A stretch of 55,415 bases of DNA, taken from a virus. The DNA is taken from positions 1 through 55,415 of the IMG/VR virus record IMGVR_UViG_3300027816_003347. One strand, given 5' to 3'. The notes below the pieces were generated by a model. It ran no database searches and was not told where the DNA came from. It saw nothing but the letters and a program-made list of their open reading frames with translations. Position 1 is the stretch's first letter, and the number at the start of each line of letters is the position of its first letter. Of the stretch, positions 34,944-44,350 are shown in pieces. A program made the position numbers and the translations under genes.

Positions 34944-37709
34944 ATGGCACTAGTTAATAGGTATTTTTATCAATGTTGTAACCCTTTAGGGTCTGGTGCT
35001 CCAATTTATAGAACATTTGAAATTGACACTGCTGGTACGTGGACCGCAAATGTAAGCACCGTTATTTATACCGGTGACGGTAGTTGTTATTACTACACAA
35101 TTACTAATTCTTTAGACCCACCAGAACAATCATTTGCAACTGAACAATATAGTACTTGTCCGGCATGTGACGCTGCAAATCCAAATGGATGTTATTATAC
35201 TTTTTCAGCTTGTTGTGATGGTAGTACCTTTAGTATTAGAAGGGGTGATTTCGCTTTTGAAAATACATATGGACCATTAACCGTTGGTGAAATATGGAGA
35301 TTTTCTATAACCACTGCCACAACGAGCCCTACAACATTTGCTTTTGTTGGGTGTGCATCTTATATTACAGGAGTCACAGGTTCAACAATTTATGTTCAGA
35401 CAGGTGAAACAACAATAAATGTTACAACACCTGGTACTTGGTCTGATTGTAATGATTGTTTAACAACATACCCTTGTTGTGTTTCAGGTACCGTTGATAA
35501 TATACTTTGTTCGTATACTGATTGTTGTGGAACATTTGTGAGCGGTGGTAGTATTAATGATGTTGTATGTTTTAACCCTAATTTACCACACAGAGGTTTA
35601 GTAAGTTCGTATACCGATGCTTGTTCACAAGTTTGCCCAACACCTACACCTACGCCTACAAATACCGTAACACCAACTAATACGGTTACACCAACGGTAA
35701 CTCCTACAAAAACAGTCACACCAACAGTAACACCAACAGTAACACCAACCAATACGGTTACACCAACTAAAACCGTTACACCAACCAATACGGTTACACC
35801 AACCAATACGGTTACACCAACTTTAACACCTTCTAATACTCCCACTCCTTCAGTAACAGCTGGTCCTACGGATTATCAATTTAGGGCATGTTGTTCACCA
35901 AACGAAATTTTTGTTGTCGATGATTATGTTGGAACCATAAATGTTGGTCAGGTGTATTATATAACAGGAACTGGTTTTACAGGCTGTGCTGAAGTAATAC
36001 CAATGACTGGTTTTGGTGAAAGATATGTTATTAGTGGTCTGACAGGACCATACGATAATTGTTCGGTTTGTACTGACGATTATAGTTGTTGTGGACCGGG
36101 AAGTAACTGTATTGAATATCAAATTAATAATACTCAGGAGTTCCCATCAACAGTAACATATGTAGATTGTAATGGTGATAATCAAAATTTGATTGTACCT
36201 GAACTATCTGAATTAAATATTTGTGCATGTGAATATAGTGTGATTGTACCTGAGGGTGTATTTGTTACAGTAATTGGGGACTGTAATCAAACAACACCAA
36301 CACCAACTGTTACACCAACCCAAACGCCGACACCATCTGTTACACCTGTTTACAGTCCTTGTAATACTGAATTTTGTTTATATACAAACTTTTCAGGTAC
36401 ATCAATGTATGATGGAAATTATACATCGGGTGGAACTTATAATGGAAGACCATATTGGACAGGTTCCACATCAGGTACTGTTTTTTATGATGGAACAAAA
36501 TGGTGTTTATCCGATACTTTAGGTGGTGATTGTATATTGGCGGGTAAAACCCCATGTTTTTCAAATTGTCCTGATTTGGATGAATTGATATGGTCAGAAG
36601 GACCGTGTCCAACACCAACCCCCACACCAACACCAAACGTCTGTATTACGGTTGATTTTCAAGCGTTGTTTGATTGTGACTATGTGCCCGAACCAACTGA
36701 GACTTGTCCGACACCAACACCGACAATTAGTTTAACACCGAGTCCAAATCCTTGTCTTTTGGTAGATGCCGATGTTACAGTTGAAGATATAACTCCAACC
36801 CCCACACCAACTCCAACAGTCACTCCGACACCAAGTTTACAAAGAAATGTACCAGTATCAGGTTCAACAACTTATATCATAAATGATACTGAATTCGAGT
36901 GTGTGTTTGTACGTAGAATTCAAGATTGTTCTGATGATGAAATTTATTATATCAATGAGTCTATGAGAACATCAGGTGGTACTATTGTAACAACAGGTCA
37001 AACCTTCAGTGCTGATGTATCAGGAACAACTAAGTGTTATACTTATTTGGATATTGTTTATGACCAAAGTCCAACTTTAACTATCAATACTATTATTGCA
37101 TCATTCAGTGGATGTTCAAGTTGTGAGAACTCTTTAATACCAACACCTACTCCAACTAGTACTGTAACACCAACGGTAACTCCAACAACAACAGTAACAC
37201 CAACTAATACAATTACACCAACATCAACACCAACTAGTTCTGTTACTCCGACAATAACACCAACTGTAACTAAGACTTCAACACCAACATATACACCTAA
37301 TGCGTCACCGTCAAAGACACCTACACAAACTAAGACACCTACATTAACTCCTACGCCAACTGTTACAGTAACTCCATCGGTTACTATGACTAAGACACCA
37401 ACTAACACACCTACTAAGACACCAACTAACACACCTACCTTAACTAAAACTCCAACTCCTACACCAACTAAGACACCTACTCAAACTCCTACAAAAACAA
37501 CTTTACCTGATAAATTTATCGTAGAAAGTTGTTCTGAACCAGTTAGAAGTATTGCGGTTAACAACTTTGGTTTATTGAATGTAAGTGTCGGCGATTTTGT
37601 GAGATTGAATGGAACTGGATACTCAGGATGTTGGGAAGTTGTCGGAACTACACTGGGTGGAACTGCGACATCAATAGTTTCGGTACATAATGATTGTACA
37701 TGTTCATAA
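34944..37709 (+). CDS. Mucin-like Thr-Pro-rich, Cys-rich virion protein
   Basis: A 921-residue protein made of Cys-rich globular units joined by Thr-Pro-rich linkers. The large linkers are at about residues 232-305 ([14 protein letters not shown]...) and 732-855, with shorter ones near 450, 555, 588 and 620. Cys-rich units of one type ([18 protein letters not shown] ... TGFTGCAEV ... YDNCSVC) occur at least three times, including at the C-terminus. A second unit type (FCLYTNFSG ... YNGRPYWTG ... TKWCLS) recurs in the protein at 37937. There is no enzymatic motif and no signal peptide. It is probably an extended fibre or decoration protein. The Thr-Pro linkers are ideal O-glycosylation or hydroxyproline sites, and this gene directly follows the GT60 operon. 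A long minus-strand ORF here is a shadow. Confidence 0.8.
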   Translation: MALVNRYFYQCCNPLGSGAPIYRTFEIDTAGTWTANVSTVIYTGDGSCYYYTITNSLDPPEQSFATEQYSTCPACDAANPNGCYYTFSACCDGSTFSIRRGDFAFENTYGPLTVGEIWRFSITTATTSPTTFAFVGCASYITGVTGSTIYVQTGETTINVTTPGTWSDCNDCLTTYPCCVSGTVDNILCSYTDCCGTFVSGGSINDVVCFNPNLPHRGLVSSYTDACSQVCPTPTPTPTNTVTPTNTVTPTVTPTKTVTPTVTPTVTPTNTVTPTKTVTPTNTVTPTNTVTPTLTPSNTPTPSVTAGPTDYQFRACCSPNEIFVVDDYVGTINVGQVYYITGTGFTGCAEVIPMTGFGERYVISGLTGPYDNCSVCTDDYSCCGPGSNCIEYQINNTQEFPSTVTYVDCNGDNQNLIVPELSELNICACEYSVIVPEGVFVTVIGDCNQTTPTPTVTPTQTPTPSVTPVYSPCNTEFCLYTNFSGTSMYDGNYTSGGTYNGRPYWTGSTSGTVFYDGTKWCLSDTLGGDCILAGKTPCFSNCPDLDELIWSEGPCPTPTPTPTPNVCITVDFQALFDCDYVPEPTETCPTPTPTISLTPSPNPCLLVDADVTVEDITPTPTPTPTVTPTPSLQRNVPVSGSTTYIINDTEFECVFVRRIQDCSDDEIYYINESMRTSGGTIVTTGQTFSADVSGTTKCYTYLDIVYDQSPTLTINTIIASFSGCSSCENSLIPTPTPTSTVTPTVTPTTTVTPTNTITPTSTPTSSVTPTITPTVTKTSTPTYTPNASPSKTPTQTKTPTLTPTPTVTVTPSVTMTKTPTNTPTKTPTNTPTLTKTPTPTPTKTPTQTPTKTTLPDKFIVESCSEPVRSIAVNNFGLLNVSVGDFVRLNGTGYSGCWEVVGTTLGGTATSIVSVHNDCTCS
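35640..35850 (+). repeat. Tandem repeats encoding Thr-Pro-Thr linker 1
   Basis: Imperfect repeats built on acaccaac, aatacggtt and acggtaact words (units of about 9-18 bases) encode TPT, NTV and KTV motifs. Such tracts can change length by slippage. They resemble mucin-like linkers and are unlike CRISPR repeats, since units are in frame and not separated by unique spacers. Confidence 0.8.
37140..37505 (+). repeat. Tandem repeats encoding Thr-Pro-Thr linker 2
   Basis: A longer tract of acacc, aactaagaca and cctact words encoding TPT, TKT and TNT motifs. Codon choice differs from linker 1 (cct and aag are more frequent), suggesting the two linkers expanded separately. Confidence 0.8.
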
Positions 37710-37721
37710 TACTTAATTAAA

Positions 37722-37937
37722 ATGGGAAGACAGATTACAATAAACTCAATTACAGCAACACAAGGATATAATGTTTATATCTGTGATACATCACTAATAA
37801 CCTGTGTGTATTTGGCAACGATTAATGATGCTGATTTACCATTTAGTGTCAGTATACCAGCACCTTATGATACAATGGTTGATTTTAGTGTTAAAATTGT
37901 CGATGCCAATAATTGTGAAATAATTAAAAACTTCTGA
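37722..37937 (+). CDS. Small putative virion protein
   Basis: A 71-residue protein beginning MGRQITINSITATQGYNVYI, beta-rich with three cysteines (CDT, CVY, NCEI). The pattern looks like a small immunoglobulin-like or SprB-like unit (DLPFSVSIPAPYDTMVDFSV). It lies 12 bases after the mucin-like gene. Its stop codon overlaps the next ATG (TGATG), which implies translational coupling with the SprB-repeat protein. The function is unknown; association with the neighbouring fibre-like proteins is likely. Confidence 0.65.
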   Translation: MGRQITINSITATQGYNVYICDTSLITCVYLATINDADLPFSVSIPAPYDTMVDFSVKIVDANNCEIIKNF

Positions 37938-39736
37938 TGTCAACTATACTATATAATGATTGCGGTGTTATAACAATTCTACCTATGGGTGTAGAATGTT
38001 ACTCAATTAATTCTTCAACACCTGACAGTAATGACGGTAGGATATATTTGACAATTACGGGAGGTTCAACACCATATTCAATTACATGGAGTAATGGGTT
38101 AAAAGACCAAAACATCAAAAATTTAATACCTGGTGAATACGTTGCAACTGTGGTAGATTTCTATGGTGATTATAGTGCAACCACAACATGTTTAGTTGAA
38201 TCGGATACTTTCTACATGGATTATTTTCAAAGTTGTAATAATTCTGATTATTTGTATTTAACAGGTTTAACATCATCAAACTTTGTTGAAGGTTTAATAT
38301 ATAAATTCACAACAGCTCAGGGATGTTGGACATACTCAGGACAAACTTTATCTAGTGGTCAAACAATTACAGGTGACACTTTAAGTTCAGGTCCATTTGA
38401 CACTTGTGAAGAATGTGACCCACCGCCACCACCACTACCATTTTATCCAACTGACCTTTGTTTATATACGGATAGCACACCATTCACAGCTTATCCATTT
38501 ACATTCTATGATTTTGTGAATGAAAGACCGGCCTATACTGGCACATCGTCAGCAAGTTCTGCTTTTACTATATCATATGTTTCTGCAACAACATTTAGTT
38601 ATTGGACCGTATTAGGAAAAACAGGAAGTGTTTTGAAAAATTCATCGAACACCTTTAATCCTTTGGGCGGATGGGTTGAAGAAGGAACATTGAATACATG
38701 GACTGCGGTATCAGGTTCTTGTCCATCATCACCAGTTTTATCTTTTAACTTAACAACGACTAATGAATCTTGTGAAGGTTCTTGTAATGGTAGTGTAATA
38801 ATAAAGGCTAAAGGAGGTACAGGTGGATATCAATATAAATTATTCAACGGTACCTACCAATCTTCACCACTTTTTAATAATCTGTGTCCACAAAGTGATA
38901 CTCAATTTTTTGTAAAGGACAGTTCAAATACAGAAGTTCAAGGTTCATTTACTATACTACCGGGAACTAAGAAAGTTACATATACTTTGTCATTACAAAC
39001 AAAGTCATCTACATCGAAAGAAGATTACGGAAACCAAGTAATTAAAAATTTGGATTACGAATTAAAAGTAAGTCCTCCGTTACCTGATGGTATTACAATT
39101 GATGTTCCATTATTTATATCTGTTAATAATACCACGGCTGAACCAGGTAGTGCCACTACGGCATATACACCTGTATTATATTCAGGAACATCAACGGTAT
39201 CACCAACATCAAACTCTTTGACTTCAACAAATATTATCGTTCCAAGTCCATACAGTTTTAGATATCCATATACAACAACACAAAAAACTTTTAGTGTTTT
39301 ATACCCAACAGTTACACTGAAAAAAGGGTTAACGGTATCAGGTACTGTTATTTCTACTGTTACAAAAATTAGCAGTGGAAGCTCAACACCTTGTTCACCA
39401 TTTGAAATTGAAAATATTGGAAACACTGTTCAGTTTTACACATGGGTCAATTGTACAGGAGGAACGGAAAATGGATATAACGTACAACCAGGTCAAAAAG
39501 TTAATATATGTGCTCGCGGAGTATCAACTCTTCCGCCAGGTGGTTTGAGTACTTTAGTAATAACCACAGGAACATTACCTTGTTCATCAGCAATAGTCGA
39601 TGCAAATCAAAATGTTACTGTTGGATTCAATGGTCCGTCAATCACTAATAATTGTACATTATTAAAAGTTTTAACACCACAAACAAACCAATTAATAAAC
39701 ACATTGTATGAACAATACTACGGTCCAAGTCAATAA
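37937..39736 (+). CDS. SprB-repeat virion protein
   Basis: A 599-residue protein. Residues about 15-80 contain an SprB-type repeat (GGSTPYSITWSNGLKDQNI, then LIPGEYVATVVDFYG), and a second lies at about 270-345 (NESCEGSCNGSVIIKAKGGT, GGYQYKLFNGTYQ). SprB repeats are typical of the gliding adhesins and surface proteins of Bacteroidota. Between them are the Cys-type unit (QSCNNSDYLYLTG) and the NGRPYW-like unit (LCLYTDSTPF, NERPAYTGT) shared with the protein at 34944, plus a poly-Pro stretch CDPPPPPLPF. The C-terminal third is beta-rich. It is probably an adhesive virion fibre. The gene was likely assembled from host-type adhesin modules. Confidence 0.75.
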   Translation: MSTILYNDCGVITILPMGVECYSINSSTPDSNDGRIYLTITGGSTPYSITWSNGLKDQNIKNLIPGEYVATVVDFYGDYSATTTCLVESDTFYMDYFQSCNNSDYLYLTGLTSSNFVEGLIYKFTTAQGCWTYSGQTLSSGQTITGDTLSSGPFDTCEECDPPPPPLPFYPTDLCLYTDSTPFTAYPFTFYDFVNERPAYTGTSSASSAFTISYVSATTFSYWTVLGKTGSVLKNSSNTFNPLGGWVEEGTLNTWTAVSGSCPSSPVLSFNLTTTNESCEGSCNGSVIIKAKGGTGGYQYKLFNGTYQSSPLFNNLCPQSDTQFFVKDSSNTEVQGSFTILPGTKKVTYTLSLQTKSSTSKEDYGNQVIKNLDYELKVSPPLPDGITIDVPLFISVNNTTAEPGSATTAYTPVLYSGTSTVSPTSNSLTSTNIIVPSPYSFRYPYTTTQKTFSVLYPTVTLKKGLTVSGTVISTVTKISSGSSTPCSPFEIENIGNTVQFYTWVNCTGGTENGYNVQPGQKVNICARGVSTLPPGGLSTLVITTGTLPCSSAIVDANQNVTVGFNGPSITNNCTLLKVLTPQTNQLINTLYEQYYGPSQ

Positions 39737-39748
39737 ATCAACTAACTA

Positions 39749-39760
39749 TATTTATATAAG
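39749..39760 (+). promoter_or_regulatory. TATTTAT start-proximal element
   Basis: TATTTAT at 39749-39755 lies 5 bases before the ATG at 39761, in a 24-base gap. Confidence 0.5.
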
Positions 39761-41965
39761 ATGGCATTCATAATAAAAGATACAACAGCTCTAATAAACA
39801 CCCAACTAACTGATGTTGGAAGAAGAAAAATTTCTCAAGGTAACTTTAATGTTGCTTATTTTCAGTTAGGAGATAGTGAGGTTTGTTATGATTGTATCAG
39901 CGGTGGTAATTTAACAACTTTACAAGTTTTAGTTCCTGAATTTAATTATCAGAATAACACAGGTGTACCACAAAGTAATAAAATGGGTATTAAATATCCA
40001 ATTTATTTGTCTAGTTCAACCGGTGAAACTAATACATTTGGTATACCTTTTCAAGATTCACAAGTAGTTCCAATTTTTAACACAGCTCAGCCAAGAGGAT
40101 TTTTTACAGGTTCAACAGGAGCGTTTAGTGCTTTTACAAGTTCAGCACTTACCGTGACTGCAAATTATAAATTTAATTTATCGGCATTAACAAGTGGGAA
40201 TACATTTGATGTCACTGTCAACAACTGTGATGCTACTGTGACAGGAACACCTGAAGTTGGTCAGTTTGTTGTTTTATATTTAAATAATGATAATAACTGC
40301 GGTAATGATTTAACTTATCCATATCCTATTTTAACTTACAGAGTTGAAGATGTCGTTGGAAGTACAATAACTGTTGATAGAATATTACCTGACTTTAGTT
40401 CATTTACAGGAACAGGAAGAGCGTTTTTCTACCCATCAGGTATGACACCATATTATGATAGTTATACACCAACACCATACTATGATGGTGGTGTGTTTTC
40501 GTTTGAGTTGAATTGTGAAATTCAACAACAAGATGTCTTAGTTTGGAATATGAATCAGCCATGGACCGAATCACCAGCAGGTTTATCATATACTTTTTAC
40601 AAAGATTTCAGTGAATTTGGTTCAACGGGTTATTCGTCGACAAAAGAATTCTTGGGATATCAAACCAAAGGTGGTCAAATTTTCGAAGACATAAATTATG
40701 TTTCAGGAACAACTGACACATTTTATTACAATTCATTTGATGAAAAAATATATGTTGAACCAGAGGAACAAAAAGTTATTGGTTTGATACATTATACCAA
40801 TCAGGGTATTGATAATTTTTATGGTGAGAAATTTGCAACAGAAGCATTTGACTTGGCAAATTCAGGTGCCACAGGACAAGGAAGAAACTTTAAACTTGAC
40901 TTACCAACTTTGATGTGGCATAAATCAAATACAGGTGTTATGGGTGAATCATTCTACGTTGACCCTGATGGTTTTGATGGTTTAAATTTATTTCAACCAC
41001 ATTATATGTTATCAGAAGAAAATGATAATATGAATTATCCGGGTTTACGTTATTATCACTTATGGGATACTCACGCAAATGCTGATGGATATCCAAACAG
41101 AGTTGGTAAAGTATTTCCTGATTTGAAAATGATAGCAATTGATGATGAAGAATTATCAGCCGCCATGTCGTATAAATCAAATAGAAACTATACATTACCC
41201 GCACCAAGATTAGGATTGGTGGTTCCAAACACGTTTAACCAAAACATCGCGGCAACAAGTGGTATATTAACAGGTGATACTGAAACAATGTTTGTAACAT
41301 ACCGATTTGAAAACACTGGTTCTACAAATGGTTTACATTGTAACTATTACTCAAAAATTGCAGGTTCAACCGTAAGTGGTCAAACAGATGATGTAATTGT
41401 GAGATTTGGTAATGAATTCCCATTCTTAATTGAGGACATGGGTTTACAACCTTCAGGATTTACATGTACTAATGTTAAGTTAATTTGTCAAATTGTACCA
41501 ACGGGTGAAAGACCTGATTCGATGCAGTGGAGAGAAATTGATGTTACATCTGCAATTACAGCAAACACTGGCTCTATCAATATTGGACCACTCGAAATAA
41601 GCGGAACAACATTTCAAATAACAAAAGACGAATACGATAACGCGAGTTTTTATAGATTAGAAAATTACATTGAATTACCATTGATTAACTATAATACTGG
41701 TATGACGTTTGGTGATGAATATTTCTTTTATGGAACAGTTCATTCTGATGTACAAGCAACAATATATGAAATGAGATATTTGGTTAACCTTGCTGATTCA
41801 CAATATATTCGTTCATCAAATCCAAAATGGTCGTTAGGTAAAGATGTGTATTTCACTGAAGTAGGATTATATAACTCTGACCAAGATTTATTAATGATGT
41901 CAAAATTACAGAATCCCGAAAAAAGACAAGGGGTACAACAGATTACCGTAAAATACGATTTTTAA
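39761..41965 (+). CDS. Large virion structural protein
   Basis: A 734-residue protein starting MAFIIKDTTALINTQLTDVG, with GNFNVAYFQLGDSEVCYDC shortly after. This N-terminus (xFIIKD-T-ALINTxLTDxGRxKISxGxF) is recurrent in large phages of Bacteroidota, where it marks virion proteins that I cannot place more exactly. The rest is beta-rich with many Tyr, Asn, Gly and Thr residues and no membrane segment. It has its own TATTTAT element and is followed by the ncRNA unit. Candidates are a baseplate, neck or whisker-like component. Confidence 0.7.
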   Translation: MAFIIKDTTALINTQLTDVGRRKISQGNFNVAYFQLGDSEVCYDCISGGNLTTLQVLVPEFNYQNNTGVPQSNKMGIKYPIYLSSSTGETNTFGIPFQDSQVVPIFNTAQPRGFFTGSTGAFSAFTSSALTVTANYKFNLSALTSGNTFDVTVNNCDATVTGTPEVGQFVVLYLNNDNNCGNDLTYPYPILTYRVEDVVGSTITVDRILPDFSSFTGTGRAFFYPSGMTPYYDSYTPTPYYDGGVFSFELNCEIQQQDVLVWNMNQPWTESPAGLSYTFYKDFSEFGSTGYSSTKEFLGYQTKGGQIFEDINYVSGTTDTFYYNSFDEKIYVEPEEQKVIGLIHYTNQGIDNFYGEKFATEAFDLANSGATGQGRNFKLDLPTLMWHKSNTGVMGESFYVDPDGFDGLNLFQPHYMLSEENDNMNYPGLRYYHLWDTHANADGYPNRVGKVFPDLKMIAIDDEELSAAMSYKSNRNYTLPAPRLGLVVPNTFNQNIAATSGILTGDTETMFVTYRFENTGSTNGLHCNYYSKIAGSTVSGQTDDVIVRFGNEFPFLIEDMGLQPSGFTCTNVKLICQIVPTGERPDSMQWREIDVTSAITANTGSINIGPLEISGTTFQITKDEYDNASFYRLENYIELPLINYNTGMTFGDEYFFYGTVHSDVQATIYEMRYLVNLADSQYIRSSNPKWSLGKDVYFTEVGLYNSDQDLLMMSKLQNPEKRQGVQQITVKYDF

Positions 41966-41973
41966 AAAAAAAG

Positions 41974-42004
41974 TTTGTATTTATCAAAATATTCACTATC
42001 TTTG
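41974..42004 (+). promoter_or_regulatory. Bacteroidota-type promoter of the ncRNA
   Basis: TTTG (41974-41977), 19 bases, then TATCTTTG (41997-42004). This is a perfect match to the Bacteroidota consensus TTTG-N19-21-TAnnTTTG. Transcription is expected to begin about 4-7 bases downstream, at around 42008-42011, where the structured RNA begins. Confidence 0.75.
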
Positions 42005-42008
42005 TATA

Positions 42009-42192
42009 GTGAAGTCTGAAGGTTCTGAAGACTTAAATCAAAAGAACCTGATTGGAAAGGTTGAAGGTAACCCTCCCAATGAACCCGAAACAAAACCTTC
42101 TGAGCAAGTCCACCGCTAACTAGAACATTGTGGACAAGAGGTGGAGCCAAGTCTCACGACTTCTAAAAGAGGACCCAAAAGGTCCTCTTTTT
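42009..42192 (+). ncRNA. Candidate structured phage non-coding RNA
   Basis: About 180 bases with no significant ORF on the plus strand, placed between a perfect Bacteroidota promoter and an intrinsic terminator. Visible pairing: a closing helix GAAGTC (42011-42016) with GACTTC (42158-42163); a 7-bp hairpin AGGTTCT (42020-42026) with AGAACCT (42043-42049); ATTGG (42051-42055) with CCAAT (42076-42080) around an inner GGTT/AACC stem; and GTCCAC (42108-42113) with GTGGAC (42130-42135). CCTTC (42096-42100) could also pair with an upstream GAAGG. I do not recognise it as tmRNA, RNase P RNA, 6S RNA or a tRNA. The role is unknown; regulation of the structural-to-replication switch or of a host process is possible. 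Confidence 0.68.
42168..42192 (+). terminator. Intrinsic terminator of the ncRNA
   Basis: Stem AGAGGACC (42168-42175) pairs perfectly with GGTCCTCT (42181-42188) around the loop CAAAA and is followed by a T-run. It ends the ncRNA unit and separates it from the next gene. Confidence 0.9.
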
Positions 42193-42202
42193 AATTTATG
42201 AG

Positions 42203-42209
42203 TATTTAT
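42203..42209 (+). promoter_or_regulatory. TATTTAT start-proximal element
   Basis: TATTTAT is followed by 5 bases and the ATG at 42215. It lies immediately after the terminator, so it very likely opens a new transcription unit. Confidence 0.55.
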
Positions 42210-42214
42210 AACTA

Positions 42215-42739
42215 ATGAAACTACTTGGGATTCTTAACATATTGGTTGAAGAACAAATTGATAATCCAATTGTTGATGTTACCTTAAATGATTATAAAAT
42301 AAGGTTTATATTAAGTACTCATGCTCAAGAAAGAATGACAAGAAAAGAAAATGATTCAGATATAACAATTGATGAAATCAAGTCGGCAATTAAAGACGCA
42401 ATCCCAAAGATTACAAACAAAGCGTTTATTGTACAAAAAAGGGCAATACAAGGTCCAGTAATCGACGGAACCTTATTAAAAAAAGATTTTAGCTCAGGTC
42501 AAACTAGAAAAGAAAATTCACAAGAATTTTTTATTGTAAAAACAGATTCAGGATTACAAATTAGCTGTAAGGTGTTAAACTTTAATAAAAACAGAGGTGA
42601 AATTGAAATTATAATTAAAACATTAATGAAGAGTAACACAAATAAGTTAAACATTGATAACCCCCGTAGAAACACTTTACACTTGAATATTATTGAAAAT
42701 ATGGATGAGTTTGACAACTACTTCACAATCACAGTTTAA
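42215..42739 (+). CDS. Hypothetical protein
   Basis: A 174-residue protein starting MKLLGILNILVEEQ. It has a conserved-looking STHAQERMTRKENDSDIT segment (residues about 35-52) that recalls the HAxxRM core of small RelE/BrnT-like or DUF4258-type proteins, followed by IDEIKSAIKDAIPKI and basic stretches. No membrane segment is seen. Function is not assigned; a nuclease- or toxin-like fold is only a loose suggestion from that short motif. It stands alone between the ncRNA terminator and the RuvC-like gene. Confidence 0.65.
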   Translation: MKLLGILNILVEEQIDNPIVDVTLNDYKIRFILSTHAQERMTRKENDSDITIDEIKSAIKDAIPKITNKAFIVQKRAIQGPVIDGTLLKKDFSSGQTRKENSQEFFIVKTDSGLQISCKVLNFNKNRGEIEIIIKTLMKSNTNKLNIDNPRRNTLHLNIIENMDEFDNYFTITV

Positions 42740-42762
42740 TATTTTCTTTACTTAAAGAAAAG

Positions 42763-42781
42763 TATCGGTAAATTACTGATA
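42763..42781. promoter_or_regulatory. Near-perfect palindrome before the RuvC-like gene
   Basis: TATCGGTAAATTACTGATA is an inverted repeat with 9-base arms around one central base and a single G/T mismatch. It ends 4 bases before the ATG at 42786. A second imperfect inverted repeat (TTTCTTTA/TTAAAGAAA) lies just upstream at 42743-42760. A dimeric repressor operator is the simplest reading; a hairpin in a short leader is the alternative. Confidence 0.45.
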
Positions 42782-42785
42782 ATAT

Positions 42786-43391
42786 ATGGCAAAAAAACAA
42801 GATTTAAAAAATTCACCTAAAGTTTTGGGTTTGGACATTAGTACCAAAACAATTGGTTGGGCTTTGTTTGATATTCAATCTGAGAAGTTATTAGAATTAA
42901 CTCACTTCTCACCTGTGATTAAACCACAACCTGAAGAAAAAATTGAGGAGTTAATTCTAAAGGTAAATTCTTTTATTAAAAAGATTGAGGATTATAAAAA
43001 TCTTGGTATTACCAAAGTCGTTATTGAGGAACCATTATTAGGTTCAAATAACATTCACACAGTTGGAACATTAATGAGATATAATGCAATGATTACAAAA
43101 GCAATCTATGATGCATTAGGAATCGTGCCAAACTATATTTCAACTTACAACTCAAGAAAATTTGCTTGGCAAAATTTGATGGGTAAAAATGATAAAAATC
43201 GTGAAGTCTTGTTTGGTGGTTATCCAAAAGACGTAGACAAAAAACAAGTGATTTGGGATATGGTGGCAAAAGAAGAACCACAGATTACTTGGTTATATAC
43301 AAAGAACATGACTCTTAAAAAAGAGTGTTACGACCAAGCGGATGCATATACCTGTGTCAGAGGGTATATGAAAATGAATAAGTTTTGGTAA
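42786..43391 (+). CDS. RuvC-like Holliday-junction resolvase
   Basis: A 201-residue RNase H-fold nuclease. LGLDISTKTIGWALFD (D17) is the first catalytic strand, VVIEEPLLG (about 78-86) holds the second acidic residue, and ECYDQADAYTCVRGY near the C-terminus gives the last two Asp residues. This is the RuvC-like pattern found in many large phages that lack T4 gp49. It would cut branched DNA during recombination-dependent replication and before packaging. It opens the DNA-metabolism block. A palindrome lies just before the start. Confidence 0.85.
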   Translation: MAKKQDLKNSPKVLGLDISTKTIGWALFDIQSEKLLELTHFSPVIKPQPEEKIEELILKVNSFIKKIEDYKNLGITKVVIEEPLLGSNNIHTVGTLMRYNAMITKAIYDALGIVPNYISTYNSRKFAWQNLMGKNDKNREVLFGGYPKDVDKKQVIWDMVAKEEPQITWLYTKNMTLKKECYDQADAYTCVRGYMKMNKFW

Positions 43392-43422
43392 TTTGATTCT
43401 TACTAATTTTTTATTATCTTTC
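43392..43422 (+). promoter_or_regulatory. Bacteroidota-type promoter before the primase gene
   Basis: TTTG (43392-43395), 19 bases, TATCTTTC (43415-43422; consensus TAnnTTTG with the last base changed). The ATG at 43427 follows after 4 bases, so the transcript would have almost no leader. Confidence 0.6.
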
Positions 43423-43426
43423 TAAT

Positions 43427-44350
43427 ATGGAAGATAATGCTCTATTAGTTGAGTTACTTGACGGTGTGTTTGGTAAACACAAACTACACTACCCGTCTAA
43501 AGGACAGATAAGTTATGACTGTCCTATTTGTTCCTATGATTTAAAAGCATTAGACAAAGGTGATGGAAAGGGAAACCTTGAAATCAACTACGCTCAACAC
43601 GTATTCAAATGTTGGGTGTGTGGTGAAACTCATAATACCAAAGGACACTTAGGTTATTTGATTGACCGATTTGGTAAGAAAAAAGATAAGGAAATGTATG
43701 ACCTTATTCGTCCTGATGAGTTTAAACCAATTGATAAGAGATACGAAAAACTTAGACTACCAAAAGAATATCAACTTTGTACAGAAGGTAACCAATATCA
43801 CATTCCTTTTAGGGAAATGAGGAACTACATTAAACGAAGGGGTATAACCGATGAGATGGTCTTAAAACACCGAATTGGGTATTGTACGGAAGGTGAATAC
43901 GCTTACAGAATCATTGTACCATCATTTGACTTGGAAGGTGAGTTAAATTATTTTGTTGGTCGTTCATGGAACCCAAACAGTAAGTCAAAATACAAGAATC
44001 CTGAAGCTGAAAAACAAATTATCATATTCAATGAAAATCTAATTGATTGGGATAAAGACATATACCTTTGTGAAGGTCCGTTTGATGCATTGTTCTTAGA
44101 TAACTCAATTCCTTTGTTAGGTAAGAAAATGTCAGATTTATTATTTGAAACCTTATATGAAAAGGCAAAAGGTAAAATTACTATTGTATTAGATGGTGAC
44201 GCATGGGAAGACGCTAAAAGATTATATTTTAGATTGAGTGGTGGTAAGTTATATGGTAAAATAAAAGTGGTTAAACTCCCGATTGAAAGTGATATTGCTG
44301 ACATGAGAGGTGTGATACCTGAAGATAGTTATATTGAATTAGAAAGATAA
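43427..44350 (+). CDS. DnaG-like DNA primase
   Basis: A 307-residue primase. The zinc-binding domain has C32, C35 (CPIC) and C62, C65 (CWVC). The TOPRIM domain follows, with IYLCEGPFDALFLD as the conserved Glu motif and ITIVLDGDAWEDAKR as the DxD motif. FREMRNYIKRRGITDEMVLKH fits the linker and RNA-polymerase subdomain. It is shorter than bacterial DnaG and lacks the C-terminal helicase-binding domain. It would make primers for lagging-strand synthesis. It shares one base with the start of the nuclease gene downstream. Confidence 0.88.
   Translation: MEDNALLVELLDGVFGKHKLHYPSKGQISYDCPICSYDLKALDKGDGKGNLEINYAQHVFKCWVCGETHNTKGHLGYLIDRFGKKKDKEMYDLIRPDEFKPIDKRYEKLRLPKEYQLCTEGNQYHIPFREMRNYIKRRGITDEMVLKHRIGYCTEGEYAYRIIVPSFDLEGELNYFVGRSWNPNSKSKYKNPEAEKQIIIFNENLIDWDKDIYLCEGPFDALFLDNSIPLLGKKMSDLLFETLYEKAKGKITIVLDGDAWEDAKRLYFRLSGGKLYGKIKVVKLPIESDIADMRGVIPEDSYIELER

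Noticed and set aside
35396-35845. Minus-strand Val-Gly repeat ORF (and a similar one at 37058-37432)
   Set aside because: Antisense of the Thr-Pro linker repeats; low complexity and inside a well-supported plus-strand gene.
35640-37505. Possible CRISPR-like array
   Set aside because: Repeats are in-frame protein repeats without unique spacers or a leader, and no cas gene is present.
42009-42165. tmRNA, RNase P RNA or tRNA in the ncRNA unit
   Set aside because: No CCA end, no T-loop or anticodon arm, no RNase P core sequences and no tag reading frame could be seen.
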